A stretch of DNA of 64,000 nt from Serratia sp. UGAL515B_01 (GCF_033095805.1 NZ_CP109901.1:620001-684000); one strand, 5' to 3'; shown: positions 1 to 14,301, counted from the stretch's first letter. Numbers and translations: made by a program. The notes: a model not told the origin generated them from the letters alone.

Positions 1-354
1 GAGCTTTGGTGTGTGTTTGGCTGTGGAGGCGATCGTGACAAAGGTAAGCGCCCACTTATGGGAGGGATTGCCGAGCAGTTTGCTGACCGTGTAGTCGTGA
101 CAGACGATAACCCCCGTACTGAAGATCCACAGTCGATCATCAAAGATATTCTGACCGGGTTGCTGGATTCGGGGCGTGTGCAGGTGATCCATGGACGTGC
201 AGAGGCCGTTACCAGTGCTATTATGCAGGCAAAAGAACAAGATGTGGTTTTGGTGGCGGGAAAAGGTCACGAGGATTACCAATTAGTGGGTAACCGCCGA
301 TTAGATTACTCTGATCGGACTACTGTCGCACGGTTGTTGGGAGGTGTGGCATGA
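1..354 (+). CDS. murE: UDP-MurNAc-tripeptide synthetase MurE, C-terminal part
   Basis: Cytoplasmic Mur ligase that adds meso-diaminopimelate to UDP-MurNAc-L-Ala-D-Glu. Only the last ~117 codons are in the window; the frame is open at base 1 and begins [13 protein letters not shown]. The DNPR motif that recognises meso-DAP in this family is visible (residues D-D-N-P-R-T-E), and the tail GKGHEDYQ...RLDYSDR is typical of E. coli MurE. The stop overlaps the murF start by four bases (ATGA), so the two are probably translationally coupled. 5'-partial because of the window edge. Confidence 0.97.
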   Translation, partial: ELWCVFGCGGDRDKGKRPLMGGIAEQFADRVVVTDDNPRTEDPQSIIKDILTGLLDSGRVQVIHGRAEAVTSAIMQAKEQDVVLVAGKGHEDYQLVGNRRLDYSDRTTVARLLGGVA

Positions 355-1712
355 TCTCTGTCTCAATTAAGGCGTTGGCCGATATATTGGGCGCTGAATT
401 GCTCGGCGCTGATTGCCAACTTACTGAAGTGACAACGGATACGCGGCAGATCACTACGGGTTGTCTGTTTGTTGCGCTTAAAGGCGAACGTTTTGATGCG
501 CATGATTTTGCCGCTGATGCTGTTGACTCAGGTGCCGGTGCACTCCTGGTAAGTAAGCGCTTATTGGTGGATGTGCCACAACTGATTGTAAAAGACACTC
601 GCCTTGCCTTGGGTCTGCTTGGTGCATGGGTACGCCAGCAGGTACCCGCTAAAGTTGTGGCGCTGACCGGTTCATCGGGCAAAACCTCGGTGAAGGAAAT
701 GACAGCCTCAATTTTGCGCGAGTGCGGCAATGTTCTGCACACCGCCGGTAATTTCAATAACGACATTGGCGTACCGCTGACGTTGCTTCGTCTAGAGCCG
801 CAGCACGATTTTGCCGTCATTGAGTTGGGGGCGAATCATATTGGTGAAATTGCCTATACCACCTCGTTGACGCAACCGCAGAGTGCGCTAGTAAATAATC
901 TGGCAGCCGCACATCTAGAGGGTTTCGGCTCACTGGCTGGTGTCGCTCAGGCTAAAGGAGAGATTTATTCTGGTTTGCCTGCGAACGGTATTGCAATTAT
1001 CAATGCCGATAGTAATGACCAGCCAGGCTGGAGGGTGCAATTAGAGGGTAAAAAAGCCTGGCGCTTCTCGCTGCAGGCAAATGAAGCAGTCGATTTCTAT
1101 GCCAGCGATGTACAAGTGAAAGGGGGACAAACTCATTTTACTCTGCATAGCCCGTTCGGAATGATGGCGATCGTATTGCCGCTACCGGGACGCCATAACG
1201 TTGCTAATGCGTTGGCAGCTGCAGCGCTGGCGATGTCGGTTGGTGCATCACTTGAAGCGGTAAGCGCTGGATTAAAACAACTTCAAGCCGTACCGGGGCG
1301 ATTATTCCCCATTGTGTTGGCAGAAGACAAGTTATTGCTGGACGACAGTTACAACGCCAATGTGGGGTCAATGAAGGCCGCTGTACAGACGTTGGCTGAG
1401 ATGCCCGGCTATCGCGTGATGGTCGTCGGCGATATGGCTGAGTTGGGGGAGGAAGCTGAAGAGTATCACCGTCAGTTGGGTGAAGCTGCTCGAGTAGCCG
1501 GTATTGATAAAGTCATCGGCGTTGGGCCATTTAGTAAAATACTGTGTTCTGCTGCCAGTAACGGCGAACATTGTCAGGACAAGACAATAGTGACCGCGCG
1601 CGTTGCGGAATTACTGTCAGCATATGCGGTAATTACCGTGTTAATTAAAGGCTCACGTAGTGCCGCAATGGAGCAGGTAGTACGCGCTTTACAGGAGAAA
1701 GCACCATGTTAG
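351..1712 (+). CDS. murF: UDP-MurNAc-tripeptide--D-Ala-D-Ala ligase MurF
   Basis: Adds D-Ala-D-Ala to the UDP-MurNAc-tripeptide, the last cytoplasmic step of the nucleotide precursor. 453 aa, usual length. The ATP-binding P-loop T-G-S-S-G-K-T-S lies near residue 107, followed by the N-N-D-I-G-V-P and E-L-G-A-N-H motifs of Mur ligases and the late D-D-S-Y-N-A-N block. It overlaps murE at the 5' end and mraY by 7 bases at the 3' end, as expected in the dcw cluster. Confidence 0.98.
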   Translation: MISVSIKALADILGAELLGADCQLTEVTTDTRQITTGCLFVALKGERFDAHDFAADAVDSGAGALLVSKRLLVDVPQLIVKDTRLALGLLGAWVRQQVPAKVVALTGSSGKTSVKEMTASILRECGNVLHTAGNFNNDIGVPLTLLRLEPQHDFAVIELGANHIGEIAYTTSLTQPQSALVNNLAAAHLEGFGSLAGVAQAKGEIYSGLPANGIAIINADSNDQPGWRVQLEGKKAWRFSLQANEAVDFYASDVQVKGGQTHFTLHSPFGMMAIVLPLPGRHNVANALAAAALAMSVGASLEAVSAGLKQLQAVPGRLFPIVLAEDKLLLDDSYNANVGSMKAAVQTLAEMPGYRVMVVGDMAELGEEAEEYHRQLGEAARVAGIDKVIGVGPFSKILCSAASNGEHCQDKTIVTARVAELLSAYAVITVLIKGSRSAAMEQVVRALQEKAPC

Positions 1713-2788
1713 TTTGGCTGTCCGAGCATTTAGTTAAATATTACTCGGGTTTCAACGTCTTTTCTTACCTGACGTTCAGAGCCATTGTCAGCCTGTTGAC
1801 TGCGCTGTTTATCTCTCTGTGGATGGGGCCAAGGGTAATCAAGCGCCTGCAGGAAATGTCATTTGGTCAGGTGGTACGCAACGACGGCCCAGAGTCACAC
1901 TTTAGTAAACGTGGTACGCCGACTATGGGCGGTATCTTGATCCTGACCTCAATTACTATTTCGGTTTTGATGTGGGCATATCCGTCGAATCCTTATGTTT
2001 GGTGCGTACTGTTCGTGCTGGTGGGTTATGGAATCGTGGGTTTTGTTGATGATTACCGCAAGGTCGTGCGCAAGGATACCAGGGGGCTAATTGCCCGCTG
2101 GAAGTATTTCTGGCAATCGGTGATCGCACTGACGGTCGCATTTACCATGTACGCAGTAGGAAAGGATACGCCAGCCACTGAGCTGGTTGTGCCATTTTTT
2201 AAAGACATCATGCCACAGCTTGGTTTGTTGTATGTGCTGCTGGCGTATTTTGTGATAGTTGGCACCAGTAATGCGGTCAACTTGACTGATGGGCTGGATG
2301 GATTGGCGATTATGCCAACCGTGTTTGTCGCTGCTGGGTTCGCGTTGGTGGCTTGGGCGACGGGTAATACGAACTTCGCCAATTATCTGCATATCCCTTA
2401 TCTGCGTCATGCGGGTGAATTGGTGGTTGTTTGTACAGCAATAGTCGGTGCTGGCTTGGGTTTCTTGTGGTTCAACACTTATCCGGCGCAGGTCTTTATG
2501 GGTGACGTTGGTTCTTTGGCATTGGGAGGGGCGTTAGGCACCATCGCCGTGCTACTGCGCCAAGAGTTCTTATTGGTCATTATGGGCGGTGTGTTTGTGG
2601 TAGAGACTTTGTCTGTGATCTTGCAGGTAGGGTCTTTCAAATTACGTGGACAACGTATTTTCCGCATGGCGCCGATTCATCATCACTATGAACTGAAAGG
2701 CTGGCCCGAACCACGCGTCATCGTACGCTTCTGGATTATTTCATTGATGCTGGTGCTAATTGGCCTGGCAACCCTGAAGGTACGGTAA
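1706..2788 (+). CDS. mraY: phospho-MurNAc-pentapeptide translocase MraY
   Basis: Inner-membrane enzyme that transfers phospho-MurNAc-pentapeptide to undecaprenyl phosphate, making lipid I. 360 aa, the family length, with about ten hydrophobic segments. Signature stretches are [10 protein letters not shown] near residue 70, the catalytic V-D-D-Y and N-L-T-D-G-L-D-G motifs, and the M-A-P-I-H-H-H-Y-E segment near residue 325. It starts inside the murF 3' end and is 2 bases from murD. Confidence 0.98.
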   Translation: MLVWLSEHLVKYYSGFNVFSYLTFRAIVSLLTALFISLWMGPRVIKRLQEMSFGQVVRNDGPESHFSKRGTPTMGGILILTSITISVLMWAYPSNPYVWCVLFVLVGYGIVGFVDDYRKVVRKDTRGLIARWKYFWQSVIALTVAFTMYAVGKDTPATELVVPFFKDIMPQLGLLYVLLAYFVIVGTSNAVNLTDGLDGLAIMPTVFVAAGFALVAWATGNTNFANYLHIPYLRHAGELVVVCTAIVGAGLGFLWFNTYPAQVFMGDVGSLALGGALGTIAVLLRQEFLLVIMGGVFVVETLSVILQVGSFKLRGQRIFRMAPIHHHYELKGWPEPRVIVRFWIISLMLVLIGLATLKVR

Positions 2789-2790
2789 TT

Positions 2791-4110
2791 ATGGTGGATT
2801 ATCAGGGTAAAAAAATCGTCATCATCGGGTTGGGCCTCACCGGTCTGTCTTGTGTTGATTTCTTTATGACGAGAGGCGTTACGCCGCGTGTTATGGATAC
2901 CCGTATTTCGCCGCCAGGGTTGGATAAATTGCCAGAGAGCGTTGAACGGCATCTGGGGGGGCTGGATCAGGCGTGGCTGCTGGCTGCAGATTTGATTGTC
3001 GCCAGCCCAGGGGTCGCGTTGGCAAACCCGTTCTTGAACGCAGCGGCAGATGCCGGGGTAGAGATTGTTGGTGATGTGGAATTATTCTGCCGTGAAGCTA
3101 AGGCACCTATCGTGGCGATCACCGGGTCCAACGGAAAGAGTACGGTGACTACGCTGGTCGGAGAAATGGCCAAAACAGCAGGTTGGGCGGTAGGTGTTGG
3201 TGGCAACATCGGTCTGCCAGCGTTGAGCCTATTGAATAACGAGTACGAACTCTACGTGTTGGAGTTGTCGAGTTTCCAACTGGAAACCACCCACAGCCTG
3301 CGTGCGGCTGCTGCCACGATCCTGAACGTGACCGAAGATCATATGGATCGTTATCCATTGGGTTTACCACAGTATCGTGCCGCCAAACTGCGGATCTATG
3401 AAAATGCAGATGTCTGTGTGGTAAACGCGGATGATGCGCTAACTATGCCAGAGCATGGTGCTGATAAACGCTGTATCAGCTTTGGTGTTGACGTCGGTGA
3501 CTACCACCTTAATCGGCAGCAGGGGGAAACCTGGCTGCGGGTAAATGGTGAGAAGATCCTCAATACTCGCGAGATGAAACTTACTGGACGTCATAACTAC
3601 ACCAATGCGCTTGCTGCTCTGGCGTTGGCTGATGCCGTCAAAGTGCCACGAGCTTCCAGCCTGAAAGCCTTGACAATTTTTACCGGCTTGGCGCACCGCT
3701 TTCAACTGGTATGGGAGCATGAAGGTGTGCGCTGGATTAATGATTCTAAGGCGACTAACGTTGGCAGCACTGAAGCTGCCTTAAATGGGTTGCATATCGA
3801 CGGGGTTCTACATCTGCTATTGGGGGGGGATGGCAAGTCTGCTGATTTTTCATCGCTGGCGCGTTATTTACAGGGTGGCAATATCCACTTGTACTGTTTT
3901 GGCCGTGATGGAGAACAGCTTGCACGGTTGCGCCCGGAAGTGTCTGTGCGAACTGAAACGATGGAACAAGCTATGCAAATCATTGCTTCCCGCGTGAAGT
4001 CGGGCGATATGGTGCTACTGTCCCCAGCCTGCGCCAGCTTGGATCAGTTCCGTAATTTTGAAGAGCGTGGCGATGAGTTTTGCCGTTTGGCGAAGGAGCT
4101 TGGTGGATGA
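2791..4110 (+). CDS. murD: UDP-MurNAc-L-alanine--D-glutamate ligase MurD
   Basis: Cytoplasmic Mur ligase adding D-Glu to UDP-MurNAc-L-Ala. 439 aa, usual length. The N-terminal UDP-binding fold carries G-L-G-L-T-G; the P-loop T-G-S-N-G-K-S-T is at about residues 111-118; H-N-Y-T-N-A-L-A and N-D-S-K-A-T-N follow in the central and C-terminal domains. The start is 2 bases after mraY and the stop overlaps the ftsW start (ATGA). Confidence 0.98.
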   Translation: MVDYQGKKIVIIGLGLTGLSCVDFFMTRGVTPRVMDTRISPPGLDKLPESVERHLGGLDQAWLLAADLIVASPGVALANPFLNAAADAGVEIVGDVELFCREAKAPIVAITGSNGKSTVTTLVGEMAKTAGWAVGVGGNIGLPALSLLNNEYELYVLELSSFQLETTHSLRAAAATILNVTEDHMDRYPLGLPQYRAAKLRIYENADVCVVNADDALTMPEHGADKRCISFGVDVGDYHLNRQQGETWLRVNGEKILNTREMKLTGRHNYTNALAALALADAVKVPRASSLKALTIFTGLAHRFQLVWEHEGVRWINDSKATNVGSTEAALNGLHIDGVLHLLLGGDGKSADFSSLARYLQGGNIHLYCFGRDGEQLARLRPEVSVRTETMEQAMQIIASRVKSGDMVLLSPACASLDQFRNFEERGDEFCRLAKELGG

Positions 4111-5309
4111 GACTTCGGATGCCGACGTTTGGTCTTGCTAACAAACTGAGAGATTGGGTTATGGGGTCGCGTGAAAGCGATCAGGTCAATATGGTGTTGT
4201 ATGACCGTACCCTGCTTTGGCTGACATTTGGTCTGGCAACTGTTGGTTTCGTTATGGTGACTTCGGCATCAATGCCTATTGGCCAGCGTTTGGCCGAGGA
4301 CCCTTTCCTTTTTGCCAAACGTGATGCGATCTACCTTGCCTTAGCATTTGCTTTGGCACTGGTAACGCTGCGTATTCCCATGCAAGTGTGGCAGCGTTAC
4401 AGCAACGTTATGCTACTGCTTTCTATGGTTATGCTATTAATCGTTCTGGTTGTGGGTAGTTCCGTTAATGGCGCATCACGCTGGATCTCCCTGGGGCCAT
4501 TGCGCATTCAGCCTGCCGAATTGTCCAAGCTGGCGCTATTTTGCTACCTGTCGAGCTATCTGGTACGCAAGGTTGAAGAAGTTCGCAGCAACTTTTGGGG
4601 CTTCTGTAAGCCGATGGGGGTGATGGTAGTATTGGCGGTATTGCTGCTGGCGCAGCCTGATTTGGGAACCGTGGTTGTTTTGTTTATTACCACTCTGGCG
4701 ATGCTGTTTCTTGCTGGGGCGAAAATGTGGCAGTTTCTGGCAATTATCGGTTCCGGTGTGTTTGCTGTGGTGCTGTTGATCATTGCAGAGCCTTACCGCA
4801 TGCGCCGTGTCACTTCTTTCTGGAATCCGTGGGCCGATCCGTTTGGTAGTGGCTATCAACTGACCCAATCGCTGATGGCTTTTGGGCGCGGAGAGTTATG
4901 GGGGCAAGGACTTGGGAACTCAGTGCAGAAACTGGAATATTTACCTGAGGCACACACTGACTTCATTTTCTCCATTTTAGGTGAGGAATTGGGCTATATC
5001 GGTGTGGTTTTGGTCTTGTTAATGATATTCTTCGTCGCTTTTCGCGCTATGTCGATTGGGCGCCGGGCGTTGGAGATTGATCAACGGTTTTCCGGTTTTC
5101 TGGCGTGTTCGATAGGCGTCTGGTTCAGCTTCCAGGCGTTGGTGAACGTTGGTGCTGCCGCAGGTATGCTGCCAACCAAAGGGTTGACGTTGCCGCTGAT
5201 CAGTTATGGTGGTTCAAGCCTAATTATTATGTCGACGGCGATTGTACTGTTGTTGCGCATTGATTATGAAACACGCCTGACTAAAGCTCAGGCGTTTGTG
5301 AAGAGGTAG
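4107..5309 (+). CDS. ftsW: septal lipid II polymerase FtsW
   Basis: SEDS-family glycosyltransferase that polymerises lipid II at the septum with FtsI. I chose the ATG at 4107 (M-R-L-R-M-P) over an upstream in-frame ATG at 4080: it gives 400 aa, matches the E. coli N-terminus, has AAGGAG about 7 bases upstream and makes the usual ATGA overlap with murD. About ten membrane segments. The conserved E-A-H-T-D-F-I-F and the late [15 protein letters not shown] block are present. Confidence 0.97.
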   Translation: MRLRMPTFGLANKLRDWVMGSRESDQVNMVLYDRTLLWLTFGLATVGFVMVTSASMPIGQRLAEDPFLFAKRDAIYLALAFALALVTLRIPMQVWQRYSNVMLLLSMVMLLIVLVVGSSVNGASRWISLGPLRIQPAELSKLALFCYLSSYLVRKVEEVRSNFWGFCKPMGVMVVLAVLLLAQPDLGTVVVLFITTLAMLFLAGAKMWQFLAIIGSGVFAVVLLIIAEPYRMRRVTSFWNPWADPFGSGYQLTQSLMAFGRGELWGQGLGNSVQKLEYLPEAHTDFIFSILGEELGYIGVVLVLLMIFFVAFRAMSIGRRALEIDQRFSGFLACSIGVWFSFQALVNVGAAAGMLPTKGLTLPLISYGGSSLIIMSTAIVLLLRIDYETRLTKAQAFVKR

Positions 5310-5312
5310 CGG

Positions 5313-6377
5313 ATGAGCGGTAAAGCTAAGCGTTTAATGGTGATGGCAGGCGGTACCGGCGGGCACGTGTTCCCTGGTTTGGCTGTCGCGCATCATCTGA
5401 TGGCGCAGGGCTGGCAGGTTCGCTGGCTTGGAACTGCAGATAGGATGGAAGCCGATCTGGTACCTAAACATGGGATAGAGATCGATTTTATTCGTATTTC
5501 TGGCCTGCGCGGCAAAGGGCTGAAGGCTCTGCTTACCGCTCCTGTCAGGATCTGGCGTGCGGTACGTCAGGCAAAAACGATTATGCACAACTACCAGCCT
5601 GATGTGGTGCTGGGAATGGGGGGCTACGTTTCTGGTCCTGGCGGCTTAGCGGCTTGGTTATGCGGTATTCCAGTGGTGCTGCATGAACAAAACGGCATTG
5701 CTGGCCTTACCAATCGTTGGTTGGCCCGGATCGCCAGGACGGTTTTACAGGCTTTTCCGGGAGCTTTTCCGAATGCAGCAGTGGTTGGTAATCCTGTTCG
5801 TACCGATGTTCTGGCACTTCCCCTACCATCTGAACGCTTGAGTGGTCGTTTAGGGCCTGTTCGCGTATTGGTGTTTGGCGGAAGCCAGGGGGCTCGTGTA
5901 CTGAATCAGACAGTTCCTGAAGTCGCCGCGCTTTTAGGCGATAGAATTACGCTTTGGCACCAGGTTGGTAAAGGCGCGTTGACAACCGTTTTGCAAGACT
6001 ACGAAAGGTTAGGGCAGAGTCAACACAAAGTGACCGAGTTCATTGATGATATGGCAGCGGCTTATGCTTGGGCGGATGTGGTGGTGTGCCGCTCTGGTGC
6101 GCTGACTGTCAGTGAAGTGGCAGCGGCAGGATTACCGGCCATTTTTGTCCCATTTCAGCACAAAGATCGCCAGCAATACTGGAATGCACGCCCGCTGGAA
6201 GAGGCTGGTGCGGCAAAAATTATCGAACAACCTCAGTTTACTGCCAGTGTGGTGGCTGATCTGCTAGCGAGTTGGGATCGCCAAACGTTACTGGCAATGG
6301 CTGAAAAAGCACGTACGGTTGCGATCCTTGATGCAACGGAACGTGTGGCAGCGGAAATTATTCGCGTAGCCAAATAA
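5313..6377 (+). CDS. murG: lipid II synthase MurG
   Basis: Membrane-associated GT28 transferase that adds GlcNAc from UDP-GlcNAc to lipid I. 354 aa. The N-terminal [10 protein letters not shown] loop (residues 13-22) and the V-F-G-G-S-Q-G-A donor-domain loop are intact, as is the C-terminal [10 protein letters not shown] motif. It starts 3 bases after ftsW with a purine-rich AGAGGTAGCGG upstream. Confidence 0.98.
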   Translation: MSGKAKRLMVMAGGTGGHVFPGLAVAHHLMAQGWQVRWLGTADRMEADLVPKHGIEIDFIRISGLRGKGLKALLTAPVRIWRAVRQAKTIMHNYQPDVVLGMGGYVSGPGGLAAWLCGIPVVLHEQNGIAGLTNRWLARIARTVLQAFPGAFPNAAVVGNPVRTDVLALPLPSERLSGRLGPVRVLVFGGSQGARVLNQTVPEVAALLGDRITLWHQVGKGALTTVLQDYERLGQSQHKVTEFIDDMAAAYAWADVVVCRSGALTVSEVAAAGLPAIFVPFQHKDRQQYWNARPLEEAGAAKIIEQPQFTASVVADLLASWDRQTLLAMAEKARTVAILDATERVAAEIIRVAK

Positions 6378-6454
6378 TACAGGGCTTGGTGTGCCGGGCC
6401 TGATGAAGAATAGGTCAGATGGGGTTCGCAGATTGAACCCGGATAGAGAGAGTG

Positions 6455-7933
6455 ATGAATACACAACAATTGGCGAAATTACGTACTTTCGTGCCTGAGA
6501 TGCGACGCGTCCGGCACATACACTTTGTTGGCATTGGTGGCGCTGGCATGGGTGGTATCGCCGAGGTGTTGGCCAATGAAGGTTATCAGATCAGTGGTTC
6601 CGACCTGGCACCGAACGCGGTAACTCAACAGTTGAGTGAACTTGGTGCAACAATTTATTTTCATCATCGCCCAGAGAATGTGTTGGATGCCAGCGTTGTT
6701 GTGGTCTCCACCGCTATCCCCGCGGATAACCCGGAGATTGTCGCAGCCCGTGAGGCGCGTATTCCGGTGATCCAGCGGGCCGAGATGCTGGCGGAGTTGA
6801 TGCGTTATCGCCATGGTATCGCTATTGCTGGTACCCATGGCAAAACAACCACAACGGCGATGGTTTCCAGCATTTATGCAGAGGCTGGCCTTGACCCAAC
6901 GTTTGTTAACGGTGGATTGGTCAAAGCAGCTGGCACCCATGCACGCTTGGGCTCCAGCCGTTATCTGATTGCAGAAGCGGATGAAAGCGATGCGTCTTTT
7001 TTGCACTTGCAGCCGATGGTGGCGATTGTTACCAACATCGAAGCCGACCATATGGATACCTACCATGGTGACTTCGAGAATTTGAAACAGACCTTCATTA
7101 ACTTTCTGCATAACCTGCCGTTTTATGGGCGTGCAGTAATGTGTGTTGATGACCCTGTTGTTCGTGAGCTATTACCGCGTGTTGGGCGCCATATCACGAC
7201 CTACGGCTTTAATGAAGATGCGGATGTTCGCATAGAGAGCTACCGCCAGGTGGGTCATCAAGGGCATTTTACCCTGAGCCGCCAAGATAAACCCCTGCTT
7301 ACAGTCACCTTGAATGCGCCAGGAAGGCATAACGCCTTGAATGCGGCTGCAGCGGTCGCAGTCGCTACGGAAGAAGGTATCGCCGATGAGGCCATCCTAA
7401 TTGCCTTGGAAGGTTTTCAGGGGACGGGACGGCGTTTCGATTTTCTGGGCGAGTTCCCTCTGTTAGGGGTTAACGGCAAGTCGGGCAATGCGATGCTGGT
7501 GGATGATTATGGCCACCATCCAACGGAAGTTGATGCGACTATCAAGGCAGCACGTGCGGGTTGGCCAAGTAAACGGTTGGTGATGATTTTCCAGCCACAC
7601 CGTTATACGCGTACTCGCGATTTGTACGATGATTTTGCGAACGTTTTGTCACAGGTTGATGTATTGCTGATGCTGGATGTTTACCCGGCAGGCGAGGCTC
7701 CTATTCCAGGTGCCGACAGCCGTAGCTTATGCCGAACTATTCGTAATCGAGGCAAGCTTGATCCTATTTTGGTTTCCGACGTGGAAACTGTACCTGCGAC
7801 TTTAGCGCACTTTATACAAGGTGATGACCTGGTGCTGGTACAAGGGGCGGGTAATGTTGGTAAGATTGCGCGCAAACTTGCAGAACAGAAGCTGAAAGCA
7901 CTGAATAAATTGGAGGAGCACCATGGCAGATAA
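6455..7933 (+). CDS. murC: UDP-MurNAc--L-alanine ligase MurC
   Basis: First Mur ligase, joining L-Ala to UDP-MurNAc. I start at ATG 6455 (M-N-T-Q-Q-L-A-K-L) rather than the adjacent GTG at 6452; it gives 492 aa, one more than E. coli. Motifs: [12 protein letters not shown] (Rossmann loop), [11 protein letters not shown]-loop near residue 128, E-A-D-E-S-D-A-S-F and D-D-Y-G-H-H-P-T-E. It overlaps ddlB by 11 bases. The 77-base murG-murC gap holds no other feature. Confidence 0.98.
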   Translation: MNTQQLAKLRTFVPEMRRVRHIHFVGIGGAGMGGIAEVLANEGYQISGSDLAPNAVTQQLSELGATIYFHHRPENVLDASVVVVSTAIPADNPEIVAAREARIPVIQRAEMLAELMRYRHGIAIAGTHGKTTTTAMVSSIYAEAGLDPTFVNGGLVKAAGTHARLGSSRYLIAEADESDASFLHLQPMVAIVTNIEADHMDTYHGDFENLKQTFINFLHNLPFYGRAVMCVDDPVVRELLPRVGRHITTYGFNEDADVRIESYRQVGHQGHFTLSRQDKPLLTVTLNAPGRHNALNAAAAVAVATEEGIADEAILIALEGFQGTGRRFDFLGEFPLLGVNGKSGNAMLVDDYGHHPTEVDATIKAARAGWPSKRLVMIFQPHRYTRTRDLYDDFANVLSQVDVLLMLDVYPAGEAPIPGADSRSLCRTIRNRGKLDPILVSDVETVPATLAHFIQGDDLVLVQGAGNVGKIARKLAEQKLKALNKLEEHHGR

Positions 7934-8843
7934 AGTTGCAGTGTTGCTGGGTGGGGCCTCTGCAGAACGTGAAGTTTCTTTGCAATCTGGTGCTGCCGTA
8001 CTTGCAGGGTTGAGAGAAGCAGGGATTGATGCGTACGCTATCGATCCGCATGATTTTCCAGTCACACAGTTGAAAGAGCATGGCTTCAACAAGGTGTTTA
8101 TTGCCTTGCATGGCCGTGGTGGTGAAGATGGTACGTTACAGGGCCTGTTGGATTATTTACAGCTACCCTATACCGGCAGTGGCGTGATGGCATCGGCACT
8201 GACCATGGACAAGTGGCGCACCAAAATGGTGTGGCAATCTATGGGGCTACCCGTAGCACCTTACGTTGCGCTGAGTCGTCAGCACTATTTTGGCAGTGAA
8301 CGAGGGAGTTTGCTTGCAGCGATTGACGGTCTTGGCCTGCCATTGATCGTTAAGCCAAGTCGCGAAGGTTCTAGCGTTGGCATGAGCAAAGTGATCGAAC
8401 TTAGCGCTCTTGAAAACGCATTGGAAGAGGCTTTCCGCCATGATGATGACGTACTGGTAGAAAAGTGGTTGAGCGGCCCTGAATACACCCTGGCGATCCT
8501 GGGTGATCAAGTACTACCTTCTATACGTATCCAACCGGCTGGTGTGTTTTACGATTATCAGGCCAAATATCTTTCGGACGATACGCAGTATTTTTGCCCC
8601 AGTGGCCTGGATGCACAGCAGGAAGCCGAAATAGCTGAACTGGCATTGCGTGCTTACCGTGGGCTGGGTTGTAGTGGTTGGGGACGTGTTGATGTTATGC
8701 AGGATAGCGATAGTGGTTTCTATCTTTTGGAAGTGAATACTTCTCCTGGCATGACCAGCCACAGTCTGGTTCCGATGGCTGCGCGTCAGTTTGGTTTAAC
8801 TTTCTCGCAGTTGGTCGCAAGAATTTTGGCGCTGGCCGACTGA
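7923..8843 (+). CDS. ddlB: D-alanine--D-alanine ligase B
   Basis: ATP-grasp ligase that makes D-Ala-D-Ala for MurF. 306 aa as in E. coli. N-terminal [21 protein letters not shown], the ATP-grasp [13 protein letters not shown] loop and the metal-binding [12 protein letters not shown] are all seen. It overlaps murC at the start; ftsQ begins one base after its stop. Confidence 0.98.
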   Translation: MADKVAVLLGGASAEREVSLQSGAAVLAGLREAGIDAYAIDPHDFPVTQLKEHGFNKVFIALHGRGGEDGTLQGLLDYLQLPYTGSGVMASALTMDKWRTKMVWQSMGLPVAPYVALSRQHYFGSERGSLLAAIDGLGLPLIVKPSREGSSVGMSKVIELSALENALEEAFRHDDDVLVEKWLSGPEYTLAILGDQVLPSIRIQPAGVFYDYQAKYLSDDTQYFCPSGLDAQQEAEIAELALRAYRGLGCSGWGRVDVMQDSDSGFYLLEVNTSPGMTSHSLVPMAARQFGLTFSQLVARILALAD

Positions 8844-8844
8844 G

Positions 8845-9708
8845 ATGCCGCAAGCTGCTCTAAATACGCGCGAACGCGAGACGGATAACGGTACGCGTCG
8901 TAGCAACGGCACCCAATTGGCAGGAATGATTTTTCTGCTGCTGGTGTTGGGAACGCTTGTGTGGGGCGGATGGGTAGTTGTTGGTTGGATGAAAGATGCC
9001 AGTCGTTTACCGCTTTCAAAGCTGGTAGTAACAGGTGAACGCCATTACACCACCAACGATGATATTCGCCAGGCTATTCTGGCGCTGGGAGCGCCGGGAA
9101 CGTTTATGACACAGGGTGTGGACATTATTCAGCAGCAGATTGAACGTATGACGTGGATCAAGCAGGCCAGCGTGCGTAAGCAATGGCCTGATGAGTTGAG
9201 GATCCATCTGGTGGAATACGTTCCAGTAGCATATTGGAACGATTTGCACATGATTGATGTTGACGGTAAATCGTTTAGTGTTCCGGCAGGTCGTTTAGGC
9301 AAACAGAAATTACCGTTGCTTTACGGCCCAGAAGGCAGTGAAGAGGATGTTCTGGAAGGTTATCGCACCATGAACAGCGTGTTGGCAGCCAGCAAGTATA
9401 CGTTGAAAATGGTGGCTATGACTGCTCGGCACTCATGGCAGTTAGTTTTGGATAACGATGTTCGGTTGGAGCTGGGGCGTGATGACCCTGTAGGGCGTCT
9501 ACAACGCTTTATTGGGCTTTATCCGGTGTTATTACAACAGGCGCAAGCGGAAAATAAACGTATCAGCTATGTCGACTTGCGTTATGACTCGGGTGCTTCG
9601 GTCGGTTGGGCTCCGGCGTTCTTCGATCCGTCAGTTAGCGGGCAGGTGGCAGGCGATCGGACAAACAGCAATCAGCAACAGAATCAGGCACAGGCAAAAC
9701 AACAATGA
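8845..9708 (+). CDS. ftsQ: cell division protein FtsQ
   Basis: Bitopic divisome scaffold that links FtsL/FtsB to the early division proteins. 287 aa, about 11 longer than E. coli, mostly from a Gln/Asn-rich C-terminal tail. One transmembrane helix (about residues 28-48) is followed by a POTRA domain ([10 protein letters not shown]) and the beta domain ending Y-V-D-L-R-Y-D-S-G. The stop overlaps the ftsA start (ATGA). Confidence 0.97.
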   Translation: MPQAALNTRERETDNGTRRSNGTQLAGMIFLLLVLGTLVWGGWVVVGWMKDASRLPLSKLVVTGERHYTTNDDIRQAILALGAPGTFMTQGVDIIQQQIERMTWIKQASVRKQWPDELRIHLVEYVPVAYWNDLHMIDVDGKSFSVPAGRLGKQKLPLLYGPEGSEEDVLEGYRTMNSVLAASKYTLKMVAMTARHSWQLVLDNDVRLELGRDDPVGRLQRFIGLYPVLLQQAQAENKRISYVDLRYDSGASVGWAPAFFDPSVSGQVAGDRTNSNQQQNQAQAKQQ

Positions 9709-10961
9709 TCAAGTCGACGGACAGAAAACTGGTAGTTGGACTGGAGATAGGTACTGCAAAGGTCTCCGCATTGGTAGGGGAAGTTCTACCCGATGGCATG
9801 ATCAACATTATCGGGGTGGGTAGCTGTCCGTCTCGCGGAATGGATAAGGGTGGCGTTAACGATCTGGAGTCGGTAGTCAAATGCGTACAGCGTGCTATCG
9901 ATCAGGCTGAACTGATGGCTGATTGTCAGATTTCTTCGGTTTATCTGGCATTATCTGGCAAACATATCAGTTGTCAGAATGAAATTGGGATGGTACCTAT
10001 TTCAGAAGAGGAAGTGACTCAGGAAGACGTAGAGAACGTGGTACACACTGCCAAATCTGTGCGTGTACGTGATGAACACCGTATCCTGCATGTTATTCCC
10101 CAGGAATACGCTATTGACTATCAGGAAGGGATCAAGAACCCGGTTGGTCTATCAGGCGTACGCATGCATGCTAAAGTACACTTGATTACCTGCCATAATG
10201 ATATGGCGAAGAATATTGTCAAAGCTGTTGAACGTTGTGGCCTGAAAGTGGACCAGCTTATTTTCGCCGGTTTGGCTGCCAGTTATGCAGTGTTGACCGA
10301 AGATGAACGTGAACTTGGTGTCTGTGTCGTTGATATTGGCGGTGGCACCATGGATATAGCGGTTTATACTGGTGGTGCACTGCGCCATACTAAAGTTATC
10401 CCCTATGCCGGGAACGTGGTCACCAGCGATATTGCCTACGCCTTCGGTACGCCACCAACAGATGCAGAAGCGATAAAAGTTCGACACGGCTGTGCACTTG
10501 GAGCAATTGTCAGCAAGGATGAGAATGTAGAGGTTCCTAGCGTCGGAGGGCGTCCTCCGCGTAGTCTGCAAAGACAGACACTGGCTGAAGTTATTGAGCC
10601 GCGCTACACCGAGTTATTGAATCTGGTCAACGATGAAATTTTGCAATTGCAAGAGCAACTTCGGGGCCAAGGGGTGAAACATCATCTGGCCGCAGGTATT
10701 GTACTGACTGGTGGGGCTGCTCAGATTGATGGCTTGGCTGCCTGCGCGCAACGGGTATTCCATACTCAGGTTCGCATTGGTCAACCCCTTAATATTACGG
10801 GGCTGACTGATTATGCACAAGAACCTTACTATTCGACAGCTGTCGGGCTATTGCATTACGGAAAAGAATCTCACATGAACAGTGAGGCAGAAGTAGAAAA
10901 ACGCGCCTCGGTGGGCAATTGGTTTAAGCGTATCAATAGCTGGCTGAGAAAAGAGTTTTAA
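9705..10961 (+). CDS. ftsA: cell division protein FtsA
   Basis: Actin-like ATPase that tethers FtsZ to the membrane and recruits later divisome proteins. 418 aa. Phosphate loops V-G-L-E-I-G-T-A-K and [10 protein letters not shown], the adenosine motif V-L-T-G-G-A-A-Q, and a C-terminal amphipathic membrane-targeting helix ([13 protein letters not shown]) are visible. Confidence 0.98.
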   Translation: MIKSTDRKLVVGLEIGTAKVSALVGEVLPDGMINIIGVGSCPSRGMDKGGVNDLESVVKCVQRAIDQAELMADCQISSVYLALSGKHISCQNEIGMVPISEEEVTQEDVENVVHTAKSVRVRDEHRILHVIPQEYAIDYQEGIKNPVGLSGVRMHAKVHLITCHNDMAKNIVKAVERCGLKVDQLIFAGLAASYAVLTEDERELGVCVVDIGGGTMDIAVYTGGALRHTKVIPYAGNVVTSDIAYAFGTPPTDAEAIKVRHGCALGAIVSKDENVEVPSVGGRPPRSLQRQTLAEVIEPRYTELLNLVNDEILQLQEQLRGQGVKHHLAAGIVLTGGAAQIDGLAACAQRVFHTQVRIGQPLNITGLTDYAQEPYYSTAVGLLHYGKESHMNSEAEVEKRASVGNWFKRINSWLRKEF

Positions 10962-11033
10962 CGTTTAGACAAAAAGATCATACATAAGTCTTTTTTTGAT
11001 CTTGCAGCGACAGGCACAAAACGGAGAGAAACT

Positions 11034-13209
<2,176 letters not shown>

Positions 13210-13225
13210 ACCGACACCGCTATTA

Positions 13226-13741
13226 TTATTTATCATGACTGGTAGCGTTGGCTCTCTCTCCTGCCAACGCTGCCAGTCGTTCTAATATCATACGTAATTT
13301 CTCTGGGCTGCGTGCAGCCAATCCCCTTAGTGAATCCGCACTTTGCTGGCTCAAAGGTACACTTTTTTGCTCATTTTCTGCCATTTTTGTAGTACTTTGC
13401 ACCTGGCTGTTTCCTTTTGCCATTAAGGCTGGATTAATCCTGATGTCGATTGACGACAATGATGGTAGAATTTGTGCGCGTAGTGCGGATAACAGGCTAG
13501 GTTGTTCATAGCGTAAGCGCATCATCCAACTGGCATTTGCGGTTTCCAGCACTAAAATACCCTGTCGGAAATTGGCGACACGGCACCAGGGATGCAGCTG
13601 AGCAGGTAATAAACCTTTCACTGCACGATTGAGCTTCAGGAGCGCAACGGCGCGTTGCTGAACGTTATGCAGCGGTCCTTTATCTGCTGCAGACGCGTCG
13701 TCGAAAAGGACATCTAATAATTGTGGACGGCTATCGCGCAT
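13226..13741 (-). CDS. DUF721 (DciA-like) protein
   Basis: 171 aa on the opposite strand between lpxC and secM, a position where Serratia/Yersinia-type genomes carry a DUF721 gene. The N-terminal ~100 residues (L-L-K-L-N-R-A-V-K ... C-R-V-A-N-F-R-Q-G-I-L-V-L-E-T-A-N-A-S-W-M-M-R-L-R) have the beta-alpha pattern of the DUF721/DciA family; the rest is low-complexity and Arg/Ala-rich. DciA is the ancestral DnaB-helicase loader; whether this paralogue acts so in a DnaC-containing enterobacterium is unknown. GGAG lies 7 bases before the ATG. Family call from pattern, function not established. Confidence 0.7.
   Translation of the reverse strand: MRDSRPQLLDVLFDDASAADKGPLHNVQQRAVALLKLNRAVKGLLPAQLHPWCRVANFRQGILVLETANASWMMRLRYEQPSLLSALRAQILPSLSSIDIRINPALMAKGNSQVQSTTKMAENEQKSVPLSQQSADSLRGLAARSPEKLRMILERLAALAGERANATSHDK
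13237..13278. other. 16-bp hairpin at the lpxC/DUF721 convergence
   Basis: Inverted repeat with 16-base arms (13237-13252 and 13263-13278, one G-T pair) and a 10-base pyrimidine loop. It lies inside the 3' end of the minus-strand DUF721 gene and just after lpxC. No T-tract follows on either strand, so it may act as a weak or processed 3' end. Confidence 0.45.
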
Positions 13742-13767
13742 AACAGGCTCCGGCGGATAATAAACTT

Positions 13768-14301
13768 GTGATCGGTATTCTAAATCGTTGGCGACAATTT
13801 GGCAGACGTTATTTCTGGCCCCATCTCCTGTTAGGAATGGTTGCGGCTACGCTTGGCGTACCGCAAAATCTTGCTGGCACAGCTGATCAAACTGCATTAC
13901 CAAGCTCGTCATCCAGCCTTAACCGACAAAATTCGCCTAGCCATGCTTTTAGCAGCCTGGCTTTGCTGCAAGAAGTGCATCGTCGAACAACGATTAGCGT
14001 TGATTACTGGCAACAGCATGCACTTAGAACTGTTATTCGTCACCTCTCTTTTGCTCTTGCACCGCAGGCTGTTTATGCACGTGTACAAGAAGCAGATAAT
14101 GACACGGTTGAATCTCCGTTGCAGGTGGTTCAACTGGCACTGCTTTCTACACTCAACGCATTATTAACTCATGAGTCAAAACCGCCAGCTATAATTCGTA
14201 GTACGCATCGTTCTATAGTTCCTTCTTTGGCGCAGCATCATGCAGGGCTTTGGCTCGCTCAAGTGCAGGGAATTCGTGCTGGACCAGGCCTTCTCAACTG
14301 A
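13768..14301 (+). CDS. secM: SecM secretion monitor (arrest peptide)
   Basis: Exported regulatory peptide whose ribosome stalling exposes the secA ribosome site when Sec export is slow. 177 aa from a GTG start ([13 protein letters not shown]), as in E. coli. N-terminal signal ([15 protein letters not shown]), a conserved [17 protein letters not shown] block, and the arrest motif W-L-x4-G-I-R-A-G-P at about residues 162-173. At the position of E. coli F150 there is His, and I156 is Leu. Directly upstream of secA. Confidence 0.93.
   Translation: MIGILNRWRQFGRRYFWPHLLLGMVAATLGVPQNLAGTADQTALPSSSSSLNRQNSPSHAFSSLALLQEVHRRTTISVDYWQQHALRTVIRHLSFALAPQAVYARVQEADNDTVESPLQVVQLALLSTLNALLTHESKPPAIIRSTHRSIVPSLAQHHAGLWLAQVQGIRAGPGLLN

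Noticed and set aside
6479..7111. 210-codon minus-strand frame opposite murC
   Set aside because: Antisense to a conserved gene with no recognisable domain.
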